DNA of 59,295 nt, from NCBI GenBank assembly GCA_020630695.1, contig JAHDIS010000020.1, positions 1 to 59,295 on the forward strand. Reading direction: 5' to 3'. Shown here piece by piece: positions 16,335 through 24,651 of this stretch (position 1 is its first letter; every line of letters begins with the position of its first letter). This DNA is from Paracoccaceae bacterium. GTDB lineage: Bacteria > Pseudomonadota > Alphaproteobacteria > Rhodobacterales > Rhodobacteraceae. A program made the translations under genes and the position numbers. The notes under the pieces were generated by a model, which was not told the origin of the DNA, did not search any database, and was given only the letters and a program-made list of their open reading frames with translations.

Positions 16335-17387
16335 ATGACGGGCGTTACGCTGAACAAAGTGGTCAAGAAATACGGTGACGTTCAGGTCATCCATGGCATT
16401 GATCTTGAAATCGAAGACGGAGAGTTTTGCGTATTCGTCGGTCCTTCGGGGTGTGGCAAGTCAACCTTGTTGCGCATGGTTGCTGGTCTGGAAGAAACAA
16501 CAGACGGCCAGATCCACATCGGACCACGCGACGTGACGCGCATGGATCCATCCGAACGCGGTGTAGCGATGGTTTTTCAAACCTACGCGCTCTATCCGCA
16601 CATGACGGTCAAGGAAAACATGGGCTTCGGGCTCAAGATGAATGGCCACCCCAAGGCCGAGATCGAATCGAAGGTTGGCGAAGCGAGCCGCATCCTCAAG
16701 TTGGACGATTATTTGGCCCGCAAGCCAGCGGCCCTGTCGGGCGGTCAGCGCCAGCGGGTCGCAATCGGACGCGCCATTGTGCGTGGCCCCGACGTCTTCC
16801 TGTTCGATGAACCCCTGTCGAACCTCGATGCAGAATTGCGCGTCGAAATGCGGGTCGAAATCGCACGCCTGCACAAGGAAATCGGCGCGACGATGATCTA
16901 TGTGACGCACGATCAGGTCGAAGCCATGACCCTCGCGGACAAGATCGTTGTTCTGAAAGGCGGCCATATTGCTCAGGTCGGTGCGCCGATGGACCTGTAT
17001 CGCGACCCCGACAACAAATTCGTCGGCGGCTTCATCGGCTCGCCCGCCATGAACTTCCTCGAAGGCACGGTGTCCGGCGGTCAGATCAATGTCCCTGCCA
17101 TTCAGCAGACACTGCCTGCTCCGACTTCTGCAGTGGATGGTCAATCGGTTCTTGTGGGTCTGCGCCCCGAACATCTGACCCTTGGCGCAGGCGATGCACT
17201 CAAGGTGGAGTTGACCGAAAGTCTTGGGGGCGTGTCCTACGCACACCTGATTTCGCAAACCGGCGAGACCATGATTGTCGAAGAACGCGGCGACGAACGC
17301 AGCGCGTCGGGCGCCAGTGTCGGACTGACGATTGCCCCCGGCAAGGTCTATGTTTTCGACGCGCAAAGCGAACAGAGGCTGCGCTGA
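16335..17387 (+). CDS. sugar ABC transporter ATP-binding protein (UgpC/MalK type)
   Basis: A 350-residue ATPase. Walker A is GPSGCGKST (near residue 37), the Q-loop is VFQTYALYPH, the signature LSGGQRQRVAIGRA, Walker B DVFLFDEPLSNLD and the switch histidine YVTHDQ. The C-terminal about 110 residues form the TOBE/MalK regulatory domain (VGLRPEHLTL). It follows iclR by three bases with GGAG before the ATG. It would energise the two permeases encoded on the opposite strand, completing the galactoside transporter. Confidence 0.94.
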   Translation: MTGVTLNKVVKKYGDVQVIHGIDLEIEDGEFCVFVGPSGCGKSTLLRMVAGLEETTDGQIHIGPRDVTRMDPSERGVAMVFQTYALYPHMTVKENMGFGLKMNGHPKAEIESKVGEASRILKLDDYLARKPAALSGGQRQRVAIGRAIVRGPDVFLFDEPLSNLDAELRVEMRVEIARLHKEIGATMIYVTHDQVEAMTLADKIVVLKGGHIAQVGAPMDLYRDPDNKFVGGFIGSPAMNFLEGTVSGGQINVPAIQQTLPAPTSAVDGQSVLVGLRPEHLTLGAGDALKVELTESLGGVSYAHLISQTGETMIVEERGDERSASGASVGLTIAPGKVYVFDAQSEQRLR

Positions 17388-17614
17388 TCCAGAACCGAGC
17401 CTGATAGCCCTGCAAGGTCGTCAAACGGCCCTGCGGGTCCGTTCGAAATGCCCCGGCATTCTTCATGTGGGGCATGGCCGTGTGTTCGTTCTTCCCTCCT
17501 GCCGCATGACCAGCAATCGATGGTCCTGTCTGCTACCCCCGATTTTCCAACAAGGGGCTGGAATTGCGCGTCAATTTCGGACAGGCTGTGCTTTGAGAAA
17601 CTGGGGAGGATCTC
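17388..17614. other. non-coding stretch with a weak hairpin
   Basis: No convincing gene is seen in these 227 bases. ATGCCCC (17448-17454) and GGGGCAT (17469-17475) can pair around a 14-base loop, and might act as a weak terminator for the ATPase gene, but there is no following T-run. Confidence 0.4.
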
Positions 17615-17851
17615 ATGCACTGCGTATTTGTCCAGATTCGCTGCAAGCCCGGCACGGCCTACGATGTCGCCGGGGCGCTTGTTTTGCGCGAAATCCACTC
17701 TGAGCTCTATTCCACCAGCGGAGAATATGACCTGCTGGTGAAACTCTACATTCCTACCGATGAAGATGTCGGCAAATACATCAACGAAAAGCTGGCCACC
17801 ATCGACGGGATCGAACGCACGCTGACAACTTTGACGTTTCGGGCGTTCTGA
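17615..17851 (+). CDS. stand-alone Lrp/AsnC effector (RAM) domain protein
   Basis: 78 residues that correspond to the ligand-binding half of Lrp/AsnC regulators. The ferredoxin-like order is beta (CVFVQIRCKPG), helix (YDVAGALVLR), beta (IHSELYSTSGEYDLLVKLYI), helix (DVGKYINEKLATIDGIE), then beta (RTLTTLTFRAF). There is no helix-turn-helix upstream in any frame, so it cannot bind DNA by itself. GGGAGG lies seven bases before the ATG. It is 23 bases upstream of the transporter binding-protein gene and may sense the same amino acid or partner with a full-length Lrp protein. Confidence 0.85.
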   Translation: MHCVFVQIRCKPGTAYDVAGALVLREIHSELYSTSGEYDLLVKLYIPTDEDVGKYINEKLATIDGIERTLTTLTFRAF

Positions 17852-17874
17852 AGACATCCAAGGGAGGAAACGGG

Positions 17875-19011
17875 ATGAAATTTGCAAAGACACTGGCCCT
17901 GACAGCCGCGCTGGGCGCGCTGGCTTCGGGCGCGGCGGCCGAAATGAAGATCGGCATGATCACCACACTGTCCGGTGGCGGCGCAGGCCTCGGCATCGAC
18001 GTACGGGACGGCTTTATGCTGGCCATCGAACAATCCGGGCGTGACGATATCGAGGTTGTAATCGAAGACGACCAGCGCAAACCCGACATCGCGGTTCAGC
18101 TTGCTGACAAAATGGTGCAGTCCGAAAAGGTGGACGTGCTGACCGGGATCATCTGGTCCAACCTTGCTATGGCCGTAGTGCCTGCCGTGACTGCGCAGGG
18201 CAAATTTTACCTGTCACCCAACGCGGGCCCGTCGGCATTGGCCGGAAAAGGCTGTCATCCCAACTACTTCAATGTCAGCTGGCAGAATGACGCTTTCAAC
18301 GAAGCCGCCGGTACCTGGGCGTCGGAAAACGGCATCGGCAAGGTGTTCCTGATGGCCCCGAACTATCCTGCGGGCAAAGATATGATCGCCGGCTTCAAAC
18401 GCTTCTTCAAAGGCGATGTGACGGAAGAGGTCTATACAAAGCTGGGCCAGACCGACTACGCCGCAGAAATTGCGCAGATCAAGGCATCTGAGGCCGATCT
18501 GGTCTATTACTTCCTGCCCGGCGGCATGGGGATTTCCTTCATGAAGCAATATGCCGGATCCGGCGCGGAAAAATCTGTAATGGGGCCTGCCTTCAGCTTT
18601 GATCAGGGCATTCTGGGCGCAATCGGCGAAGCGGCTTTGGGCGTCAAGAACACCTCGCATTGGTCCAAGGATCTCGATGCACCCGGCAACGCTGATTTTG
18701 TCGCGTCTTTCCAGGAAAAATATGGTCGCCTGCCGTCGCTCTATGCCGCGCAGGGTTTCGACACCGGATTGCTGCTGGCCTCGGCAGCAGGCAAGGCTGA
18801 TGTCGCAGACGCCGATGCCTTCCGCGCCGCATTGAAAGAAGCGGACTTCCAATCTGTCCGGGGCGATTTCGCATTCGGTGCGAACAACCACCCGATCCAG
18901 AACATCTACATGCGCGAAGTGGTCAAGGAAGGTGACGTGGTCACCAACAAGGTGCTGGGCGTTGCCGCAACCGATCACACAGACGCCTATGGCGGCGATT
19001 GCAAGATGTAA
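17875..19011 (+). CDS. branched-chain-amino-acid-type ABC substrate-binding protein
   Basis: A 378-residue Leu/Ile/Val-type binding protein (Peripla_BP_6). The signal peptide (MKFAKTLALTAALGALASGAAA) ends in AAA. The mature start KIGMITTLSGGGAGLGIDVRDGFMLAIEQ is the family N-terminus, VVIEDDQRKPDIAVQLADKMV the next strand-helix, and LYAAQGFDTGLLL the C-lobe signature. A GGGAGG motif lies nine bases upstream of the ATG. Substrates of this family range from branched-chain amino acids to aromatic acids and amides; the sequence does not settle which. Confidence 0.9.
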   Translation: MKFAKTLALTAALGALASGAAAEMKIGMITTLSGGGAGLGIDVRDGFMLAIEQSGRDDIEVVIEDDQRKPDIAVQLADKMVQSEKVDVLTGIIWSNLAMAVVPAVTAQGKFYLSPNAGPSALAGKGCHPNYFNVSWQNDAFNEAAGTWASENGIGKVFLMAPNYPAGKDMIAGFKRFFKGDVTEEVYTKLGQTDYAAEIAQIKASEADLVYYFLPGGMGISFMKQYAGSGAEKSVMGPAFSFDQGILGAIGEAALGVKNTSHWSKDLDAPGNADFVASFQEKYGRLPSLYAAQGFDTGLLLASAAGKADVADADAFRAALKEADFQSVRGDFAFGANNHPIQNIYMREVVKEGDVVTNKVLGVAATDHTDAYGGDCKM

Positions 19012-19018
19012 ACCAATT

Positions 19019-19044
19019 GCCGGGCCCGACATGCGCGGCCCGGC
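19019..19044 (+). terminator. stem-loop after the binding-protein gene
   Basis: GCCGGGCC (19019-19026) pairs with GGCCCGGC (19037-19044) around a ten-base loop, seven bases after the stop of the binding-protein gene and 70 bases before livH. There is no T-run, so partial termination or mRNA protection is more likely than full termination. Confidence 0.45.
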
Positions 19045-19114
19045 GACCGTCTGAACACGTCTCGCGGCTCCTTGAACCGGTGCCGCGAAACCCGCCCGGC
19101 AGAAACAATCACCC

Positions 19115-20035
19115 ATGAGCACGATTCTGATCATCGAGCAGCTTTTGAACGGGCTGCAGTTCGGCGTAATGCTGTTTTTGATGGCCGCTGGGCTTACGCT
19201 GATCTTTGGCGTCATGGGATTGATCAACCTAGCGCATGGCTCGCTTTATATGATCGGTGCGTTTTGCGCGGCCGCAGCGGCAGGGCTGACAGGCTCCTTT
19301 GCGCTGGGTCTTGTTGCGGCATTGGCAGGCGCGGCGATTGCTGGCGTTCTGGTCGAATTGATCGTGATCCGACGCCTTTATGACAAAGACCACCTTGATC
19401 AGGTTCTGGCCACTTTCGCATTGATCCTGATCTTTTCCGAAGGCACCCGCTGGATCTTTGGGTCCTTTCCGCTGTTTCTCGATATACCCGCGGCCCTGTC
19501 CGGCCCGGTCGCCCTGCCCGGCGGCATCCAATACCCCGCTTATCGTCTGGCCCTGATCGTGGCGGGCCTGATCGTAGCAGCCGGATTGTTCCTGCTGATC
19601 AGCAGAACCCGCATCGGCATCCAGATCCGCGCCGGTGAAAATGACCGCGAAATGATCGCTGCACTGGGTGTTGATATCGACCGCCTTTACACATTCGTCT
19701 TTGCGCTGGGTGCGGCGCTGGCCGGTTTGGCCGGCGCATTGGTGGGCGCAATCCAGTCAGTTCAAGTCGGGATGGGCGAACCGGTTTTGATCCTTGCCTT
19801 TGTGGTAATCGTGATTGGTGGAATCGGATCCGTCAAAGGCGCGCTGATCGGTGCTGTCCTAGTCGGGCTGACCGATACATTAGGCAAGATTTTCCTGCCG
19901 CAACTCTTTGCCCTGTTCATGGACCCGGCAGCCGCCAATCAAACCGGCGCTTCTTTGGCATCCATGTCAATCTACGTCCTCATGGCTCTGGTGCTCATCT
20001 GGCGCCCGACCGGATTGTTCGGAGCACGCGCATGA
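19115..20035 (+). CDS. ABC transporter permease, LivH type
   Basis: A 306-residue integral membrane permease of the LivH family with eight or nine helices. The opening ILIIEQLLNGLQFGVMLFLMAAGLTLIFGVMGLINLAHGSLYM is the diagnostic N-terminus of LivH proteins. VIVIGGIGSVKGALIGAVLVGL is the conserved segment near the C-terminus. The stop overlaps the livM start by four bases (ATGA). Confidence 0.92.
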   Translation: MSTILIIEQLLNGLQFGVMLFLMAAGLTLIFGVMGLINLAHGSLYMIGAFCAAAAAGLTGSFALGLVAALAGAAIAGVLVELIVIRRLYDKDHLDQVLATFALILIFSEGTRWIFGSFPLFLDIPAALSGPVALPGGIQYPAYRLALIVAGLIVAAGLFLLISRTRIGIQIRAGENDREMIAALGVDIDRLYTFVFALGAALAGLAGALVGAIQSVQVGMGEPVLILAFVVIVIGGIGSVKGALIGAVLVGLTDTLGKIFLPQLFALFMDPAAANQTGASLASMSIYVLMALVLIWRPTGLFGARA

Positions 20036-21027
20036 CCCGGAGATTGACGCGCGAAGGGCTGTTGAATCTGGCTGTTCTGGCTGGGCTCGTGATCCTGCCG
20101 CTCTGGGCGCTGTGGGCGGATGAGCCCTTTACGATTACTCTGGCGACCAGAGCCGTGGTGCTGGCGTTGGCCGCGGTGGGATTGAACATTGCTCTGGGCA
20201 TCGGCGGATTGGTCAGCCTCGGACACGCGGTGTTTTTCGGAATTGGCGGATACGCCATGGGTATTCTGGCCCATCATGCCCAGACCTACACAAGTGTGAT
20301 GGAATGGCCCTTTGTGATCGAAGGTACCAAAAACATGCCCATCATCTGGCTGGTTGCGACCGTTGTTTCGGCCTTCGCAGCTTTTCTGATCGGGTTGCTC
20401 AGCCTCAGGACATCCGGTGTCTACTTCATCATGATCACTTTGGCCTTTGGTCAGATGTTCTTTTATTTCGCGATCTCCTGGTCGGAATACGGCGGCGAAG
20501 ACGGGCTTTCGATCTACGTGCGCAACAGTTTTCCGGGGCTGAACACGCTGGTTCCCATCCAGTTCTACGGGCTGTGCCTTGCGATACTTTTGGCAGCGCT
20601 GGCGCTATATTCGGCGCTCATGCGGTCCCCTTTTGGATTGGCGTTGAACGCCGCGCGCCAAGTGCCCGAACGGGTTCGTGCGGTGGGGCTTGATCCGTTT
20701 CGGCTGCGTCTTGTGGCCTTTGTAATATCCGGCGCGATCACCGGGCTGGCCGGTGCGCTCTTTGCCGATCTAAACCGGTTTGTCAGCCCCACCATGTTCA
20801 GCTGGCAGCTTTCGGGCGAGTTGATCGTTTTCATCATCATCGGAGGGGTCGCCCGCTTGTTCGGACCCGTGGTCGGGGCAGCCTTGTTCGTGGCTTTGGA
20901 ACATTGGTTGGGTGGACTGAGCGACTACTGGCACATCTACCTGGGCGCCCTTCTGTTGCTTATCGTGCTGTTTGGACGCGGCGGTTTGATCGGCATGTTC
21001 GCCGGGCGAGGCAAGATCCATGACTGA
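20032..21027 (+). CDS. ABC transporter permease, LivM type
   Basis: A 331-residue permease. LAAVGLNIALGIGGLVSLGHAVFFGIGGYA is the LivM hallmark, and AFVISGAITGLAGALFA and GRGGLIGMFAGRG near the C-terminus match the family. The frame overlaps livH by four bases and livG by eight, showing tight translational coupling in one operon. Confidence 0.92.
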   Translation: MTRRLTREGLLNLAVLAGLVILPLWALWADEPFTITLATRAVVLALAAVGLNIALGIGGLVSLGHAVFFGIGGYAMGILAHHAQTYTSVMEWPFVIEGTKNMPIIWLVATVVSAFAAFLIGLLSLRTSGVYFIMITLAFGQMFFYFAISWSEYGGEDGLSIYVRNSFPGLNTLVPIQFYGLCLAILLAALALYSALMRSPFGLALNAARQVPERVRAVGLDPFRLRLVAFVISGAITGLAGALFADLNRFVSPTMFSWQLSGELIVFIIIGGVARLFGPVVGAALFVALEHWLGGLSDYWHIYLGALLLLIVLFGRGGLIGMFAGRGKIHD

Positions 21028-21769
21028 TCTGGTTCTGGAAACCTGCTCTTTGAACAAGAGTTTTGGCGCACTCAAGGCGACAGATGCCGTTTCAATCACG
21101 CTGAAACCGGGCGAAATTCACGCCATCATCGGCCCCAACGGCGCTGGGAAGAGCACCCTGATTGGCCAGATCAGCGGCGCACTGCCACCTGACAGCGGCT
21201 CGGTTCTGCTGAACGGACAGGATGTGACGACACTGCCACCCCCTGCCCGCGCCCGTCTGGGACTGGCGCGCACCTTTCAGATCAGCCAGCTGGCCATGGA
21301 AGACACCGTTTTGCAAAATGCCTGCCTTGGCGCGCTCGGCGCCAGCGGCAAGCCATGGCGTTTTTTTCGCCCTGCTCTCAGTAATACGGCCCTGCGTGAT
21401 GCTGCCGAACGCGCGCTTGAGCGGGTGGGCCTGCTCGAACATGCGGCGACGCGAACCGCGGAGCTGTCCCATGGTCAGCGGCGCCAGCTGGAAGTCGCGA
21501 TCGCGCTATCCTTGTCTCCCCGTGCCTTTGTGATGGATGAACCGATGGCCGGATTGGGAACCGAAGGGTCCGCAACCATGACCCGGTTTCTGGACGAATT
21601 GCGCAGAGAAGCCCCGATCCTGCTGGTCGAACACGATATGGATGCAGTGTTTGCGCTGGCAGACCGGATTAGCGTGCTTGTCTACGGCCGGATCATAGCA
21701 AGCGGCACCGTGGACGAAATCCGCAAGGATCAGGCCGTGCGCGAAGCCTATCTGGGAGACGCGGAATGA
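21020..21769 (+). CDS. ABC transporter ATP-binding protein, LivG type
   Basis: A 249-residue ATPase. Walker A is GPNGAGKST, the extended LivG insertion after the Q-loop (ARTFQISQLAMEDTVLQN) is present, and the signature motif is ELSHGQRRQLEVAIAL (SHGQ, as in LivG). Walker B is AFVMDEPMAGLG and the switch is LVEHDMD. The C-terminal REAYLGDAE is the conserved LivG tail. It overlaps livF by four bases. Confidence 0.93.
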   Translation: MTDLVLETCSLNKSFGALKATDAVSITLKPGEIHAIIGPNGAGKSTLIGQISGALPPDSGSVLLNGQDVTTLPPPARARLGLARTFQISQLAMEDTVLQNACLGALGASGKPWRFFRPALSNTALRDAAERALERVGLLEHAATRTAELSHGQRRQLEVAIALSLSPRAFVMDEPMAGLGTEGSATMTRFLDELRREAPILLVEHDMDAVFALADRISVLVYGRIIASGTVDEIRKDQAVREAYLGDAE

Positions 21770-22452
21770 GCCTGCTGGAGCTGCGCAATGTCACGGCCCA
21801 CTACGGCGTTTCACAAGCGCTCTTTGGTGTTTCGCTGCACGTGAACAGCGGCGAAGTGGTTGCCCTGATGGGACGCAACGGCATGGGCAAGAGCACCACA
21901 GTCAAATGCATTTGCCGGATTTTGACATCCGAAGGAACCATCACATTCGATGGGCAAGAGCTTGGGCGGATGCCCTCGCATAAAACCGCCCGCCTGGGTA
22001 TCGGGCTGGTGCCCGAAGGGCGGCGCTGCTTTGCTGATCTGTCTGTACGGGAAAACCTGATTGCAGCGGCGCGTTCGGGACAGTGGGATCTTGAAAAGGT
22101 CGGCACCTTGTTCCCGCGACTGACCGAACGCCTCGAGCAGCGCGCCGCCAGCCTGTCCGGCGGTGAACAGCAGATGCTGGCCATTGGCCGGGCATTGATG
22201 ACCAATCCAAGGCTCTTGATTCTGGATGAAGCGACCGAAGGGCTGGCCCCGATTGTGCGGCAGGAAATCTGGGACGCCATCAGTCAGTTGAAGCGAGAGA
22301 CCGGAATGGCGATCCTTCTGATAGACAAATCGCTTCGGGAATTGCGACAAGTTTCAGATCGGGCAGTGATTATTGAACGCGGCAGAGATGTTTGGACGGG
22401 CCACATCACCGAACTGGACGATCAGACCGCACATGACCGGTTGGGCGTGTAA
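21766..22452 (+). CDS. ABC transporter ATP-binding protein, LivF type
   Basis: A 228-residue ATPase. It shows Walker A GRNGMGKST, the LivF-type VPEGRRCFADLSVRENL, the signature LSGGEQQMLAIGRAL, and Walker B LLILDEATEGLAP. The switch position reads LLIDKSLREL with lysine, where most ABC ATPases, including LivF (VEQN), have another residue after the Asp/Glu. The operon ends here, convergent with the DUF1127-like gene. Confidence 0.92.
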   Translation: MSLLELRNVTAHYGVSQALFGVSLHVNSGEVVALMGRNGMGKSTTVKCICRILTSEGTITFDGQELGRMPSHKTARLGIGLVPEGRRCFADLSVRENLIAAARSGQWDLEKVGTLFPRLTERLEQRAASLSGGEQQMLAIGRALMTNPRLLILDEATEGLAPIVRQEIWDAISQLKRETGMAILLIDKSLRELRQVSDRAVIIERGRDVWTGHITELDDQTAHDRLGV

Positions 22453-22480
22453 CCCCAGACATGCGGTGTGTCTTTTTACC

Positions 22481-22687
22481 TTAGCGGCGCGCGCCAAAGA
22501 CGTGCATCAGGATCTGGTCGCGGCGAATACCCATTTCGGCAAGCTCTTCATCGCTGCGGCGGCGCAATTCGGCAACCTCGGCAGCGATCTGGCGCGAACG
22601 ACGATCAAAGGGTGTTTCGAAAAGCGCCGTCAAACGCGAACGCAGACCGGGACGAGACGGTGTAAAAGCGGGGTCAAAAAAGGCCAT
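22481..22687 (-). CDS. DUF1127-like small protein
   Basis: 68 residues. The C-terminal half (ELRRRSDEELAEMGIRRDQI) fits the DUF1127 pattern of a helix with a DEEL-DIGL-R-I core. The N-terminal half is Arg-rich (RPGLRSRLTALFETPFDRRSRQ). A perfect GAGGAGG lies five bases before the ATG, which decides the start over an upstream in-frame ATG. DUF1127 proteins are small and basic, and some are linked to RNA turnover and phosphate or nitrogen metabolism; the role here is unknown. Confidence 0.75.
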   Translation of the reverse strand: MAFFDPAFTPSRPGLRSRLTALFETPFDRRSRQIAAEVAELRRRSDEELAEMGIRRDQILMHVFGARR

Positions 22688-22867
22688 TGTGTCCTCCTCG
22701 GACGAAAGCAGCAGATGCCCATATATCTGCCCCCAAAACGAAGAATACATAAGTCAGGAAACCCAGACCTTTGAGGCAATCCACCTTATTGAAGCGAAAC
22801 GGCTGGATAACCGGCTCTATTCCGGTAGAGTTGGCGCACTGCCCTTGCACCGATTTGAGCAAACTCA

Positions 22868-23614
22868 TTGTCTGACCCAAACACCGCAGCTTCGAGAACC
22901 CAGTTGCGCCCCTTGATCATAGGGATTGCTTTGATCCCGCTGTGTTTCTGGATCTACGTCAGCAATAACGGCATCAATGAACGATGCCACGTTCCAGCAA
23001 CGGGCGACGGCTACCTTTTCTATGAAGTGGTGCCTTGGTTCGCCCTGACGCTCCTGTGTTTTGCGGTTGGCGTGTTTGGGTACCGGGCGCTTTGCGTTTC
23101 AGATCACGAACTTGAAAACGCCTTGGCCACCGTTCTGACCCTTTGCGCTGGGATATTTGGTTTCGCCTTGGTCTATCACACCTACGGAATTCAAGAAGAC
23201 ACCGGCCTTTTCATCCCCGTCCCGCCCCAGTATCACGGCGTGGTGTCGCTGACGGTTGAAGGGCGGCAGGACAGCGGTGTCATTGTTGATATTGAACGAT
23301 CGATTACCGACACCGTGATTGACCCGAGTGTCGCCGACCGCCCCGAAAACGAGCGAGTCTACCCAACCGCGGCGGTGCCCTTTGTCATGTTGGAAAAAGA
23401 CTTTGCCATGGTCGACTCCGCATGGGATTATCTTTTGTTTTCCATTGCAACCGCCGTACCCGGAGCGCGCAGTGACAGTTACGTGGCCTGCCCCAGTGCG
23501 TCACCAATTGTCTTGCTGCAGAACATCTTTGGCCTCGTGATGACGATCATTCTGTCTTTGTTGGGTGCAAAAATTCAGAACAGATTCACCCGAAAAGACC
23601 CAGAAGCCCCCTGA
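22868..23614 (+). CDS. membrane protein with a degenerate ion-channel-like C-terminus
   Basis: A 248-residue protein starting at TTG, because no ATG is available until deep in the frame. Helices lie near residues 14-32, 51-74 and 87-109. After a soluble segment, the C-terminus shows DSAWDYLLFSIATAV, then LLQNIFGLVMTIILSLLGAKIQNRF. This resembles the pore helix plus final helix of two-helix potassium channels, but no TVGYG filter is present. No family is firmly recognised. Its 3' end overlaps the convergent gene by 29 bases. Confidence 0.6.
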   Translation: MSDPNTAASRTQLRPLIIGIALIPLCFWIYVSNNGINERCHVPATGDGYLFYEVVPWFALTLLCFAVGVFGYRALCVSDHELENALATVLTLCAGIFGFALVYHTYGIQEDTGLFIPVPPQYHGVVSLTVEGRQDSGVIVDIERSITDTVIDPSVADRPENERVYPTAAVPFVMLEKDFAMVDSAWDYLLFSIATAVPGARSDSYVACPSASPIVLLQNIFGLVMTIILSLLGAKIQNRFTRKDPEAP

Positions 23615-24395
23615 CTTTCTCCATGACCCACTGATCAGAAGGGTGCGGGGTGCTGATCCTCATGAACCAGATGTCTTCGACAAATATCTCCTCGGTCAAT
23701 ATCGAGCCCTCGGTTCCGATTGCGGCATGGGTATATTGGCGTTCGAGTTGATATGGCGCCTTTAGGTCAGTCTTGGGCGAGACAGGGATGGACACGATAC
23801 CGATCTCTTCCAGTGTCACAATTTCCGCGCTGGCGAGCCTTGCATCGCCGTTGTCTTTCCATAGCGCCAGTCCCGTCAATTCCTCGCCGGATACGACGCC
23901 GTTCCCGTCCGCATCCAGAGTTGCGAGTTTCTGGAAGCCGTTCTCATAGCTTTCATCGCCAAGTGAATCGACGGTTCCAAACAGATGCGAGCCATTGATA
24001 GTCTGTGGAACACCCTGCCGGAAATCCACCAAAAAGGCATCGGTGTTTGGGGCAACCCAATCGATCTTGATCGGGTCCCGGCCCGGGAACATTTCAAATT
24101 CCACGTAATCCCTGAGCGAATAGAGGGTGTAAAGCTTGTCCTGAGTGCGGACATGCCCCGTAATGTCGATAGACCCGTTCCCATTCAGATCAAACACAAG
24201 TGGACAGCCATCCGCTTGGACTTGGCGCACCGATCCAACGAACAACGCAATCGAAAACACCGGGAAAAAGCCGACGGCCATAACACAAAAGCGCCCATGC
24301 CAGTCGTTTGACCGCCACCAACGTACAACAGAGCGAAACGGCCAAAGCAGCGCGCCAAATACGACAGCAAACACGTACCCGATCGCTTTTGTCAT
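23586..24395 (-). CDS. membrane-anchored protein with an RTX-associated calcium-binding-like domain
   Basis: 269 residues. Two N-terminal hydrophobic stretches (near residues 4-20 and 36-56) anchor it, followed by a periplasmic-type domain. CPLVFDLNGNGSIDITG, a TDAFLVDF stretch, HLFGTVDSL, ENGFQKLATLDADGNGVV, ALWKDNGDARLASAEI and LEEIGIVSI follow in the same order as the domain found near RTX repeats in large secreted toxins and adhesins. GGAG lies six bases before the chosen ATG. There are no nonapeptide repeats. Two DxNGNG/DxDGNG loops suggest calcium binding. Confidence 0.65.
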   Translation of the reverse strand: MTKAIGYVFAVVFGALLWPFRSVVRWWRSNDWHGRFCVMAVGFFPVFSIALFVGSVRQVQADGCPLVFDLNGNGSIDITGHVRTQDKLYTLYSLRDYVEFEMFPGRDPIKIDWVAPNTDAFLVDFRQGVPQTINGSHLFGTVDSLGDESYENGFQKLATLDADGNGVVSGEELTGLALWKDNGDARLASAEIVTLEEIGIVSIPVSPKTDLKAPYQLERQYTHAAIGTEGSILTEEIFVEDIWFMRISTPHPSDQWVMEKVRGLLGLFG

Positions 24396-24518
24396 TGCGT
24401 TACTCCGGTTACCAATACGGTTGTTCTCAGTGTGCGCAGACGACCCTGCGTTGTCCAGTGCGTGCCTCTGAGCCGGGTATTGCCAACCGAGGGACACAAG
24501 GGCCTGCGACAATATTGT

Positions 24519-24532
24519 TTGATCTGCGTCAA
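24519..24532. promoter_or_regulatory. FNR/FnrL-type box upstream of ctaD
   Basis: TTGATCTGCGTCAA matches the TTGAY-N4-RTCAA pattern bound by FNR/FixK-type regulators in alphaproteobacteria, with an extra symmetrical T/A on each side. It is 119 bases before the ctaD ATG, in the gap between divergent genes. Oxygen control of ctaD is a reasonable inference. Confidence 0.6.
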
Positions 24533-24651
24533 AACCCGCCATTGCCCGGCAGGGTGTCACATTCTAAAACCTTGATCGATACGGCGCGGAAGGATTCCCT
24601 TTTGCGCCCATTGATTTGGGAACCGGTTTAAAAACCAACAGGAGGCATACA

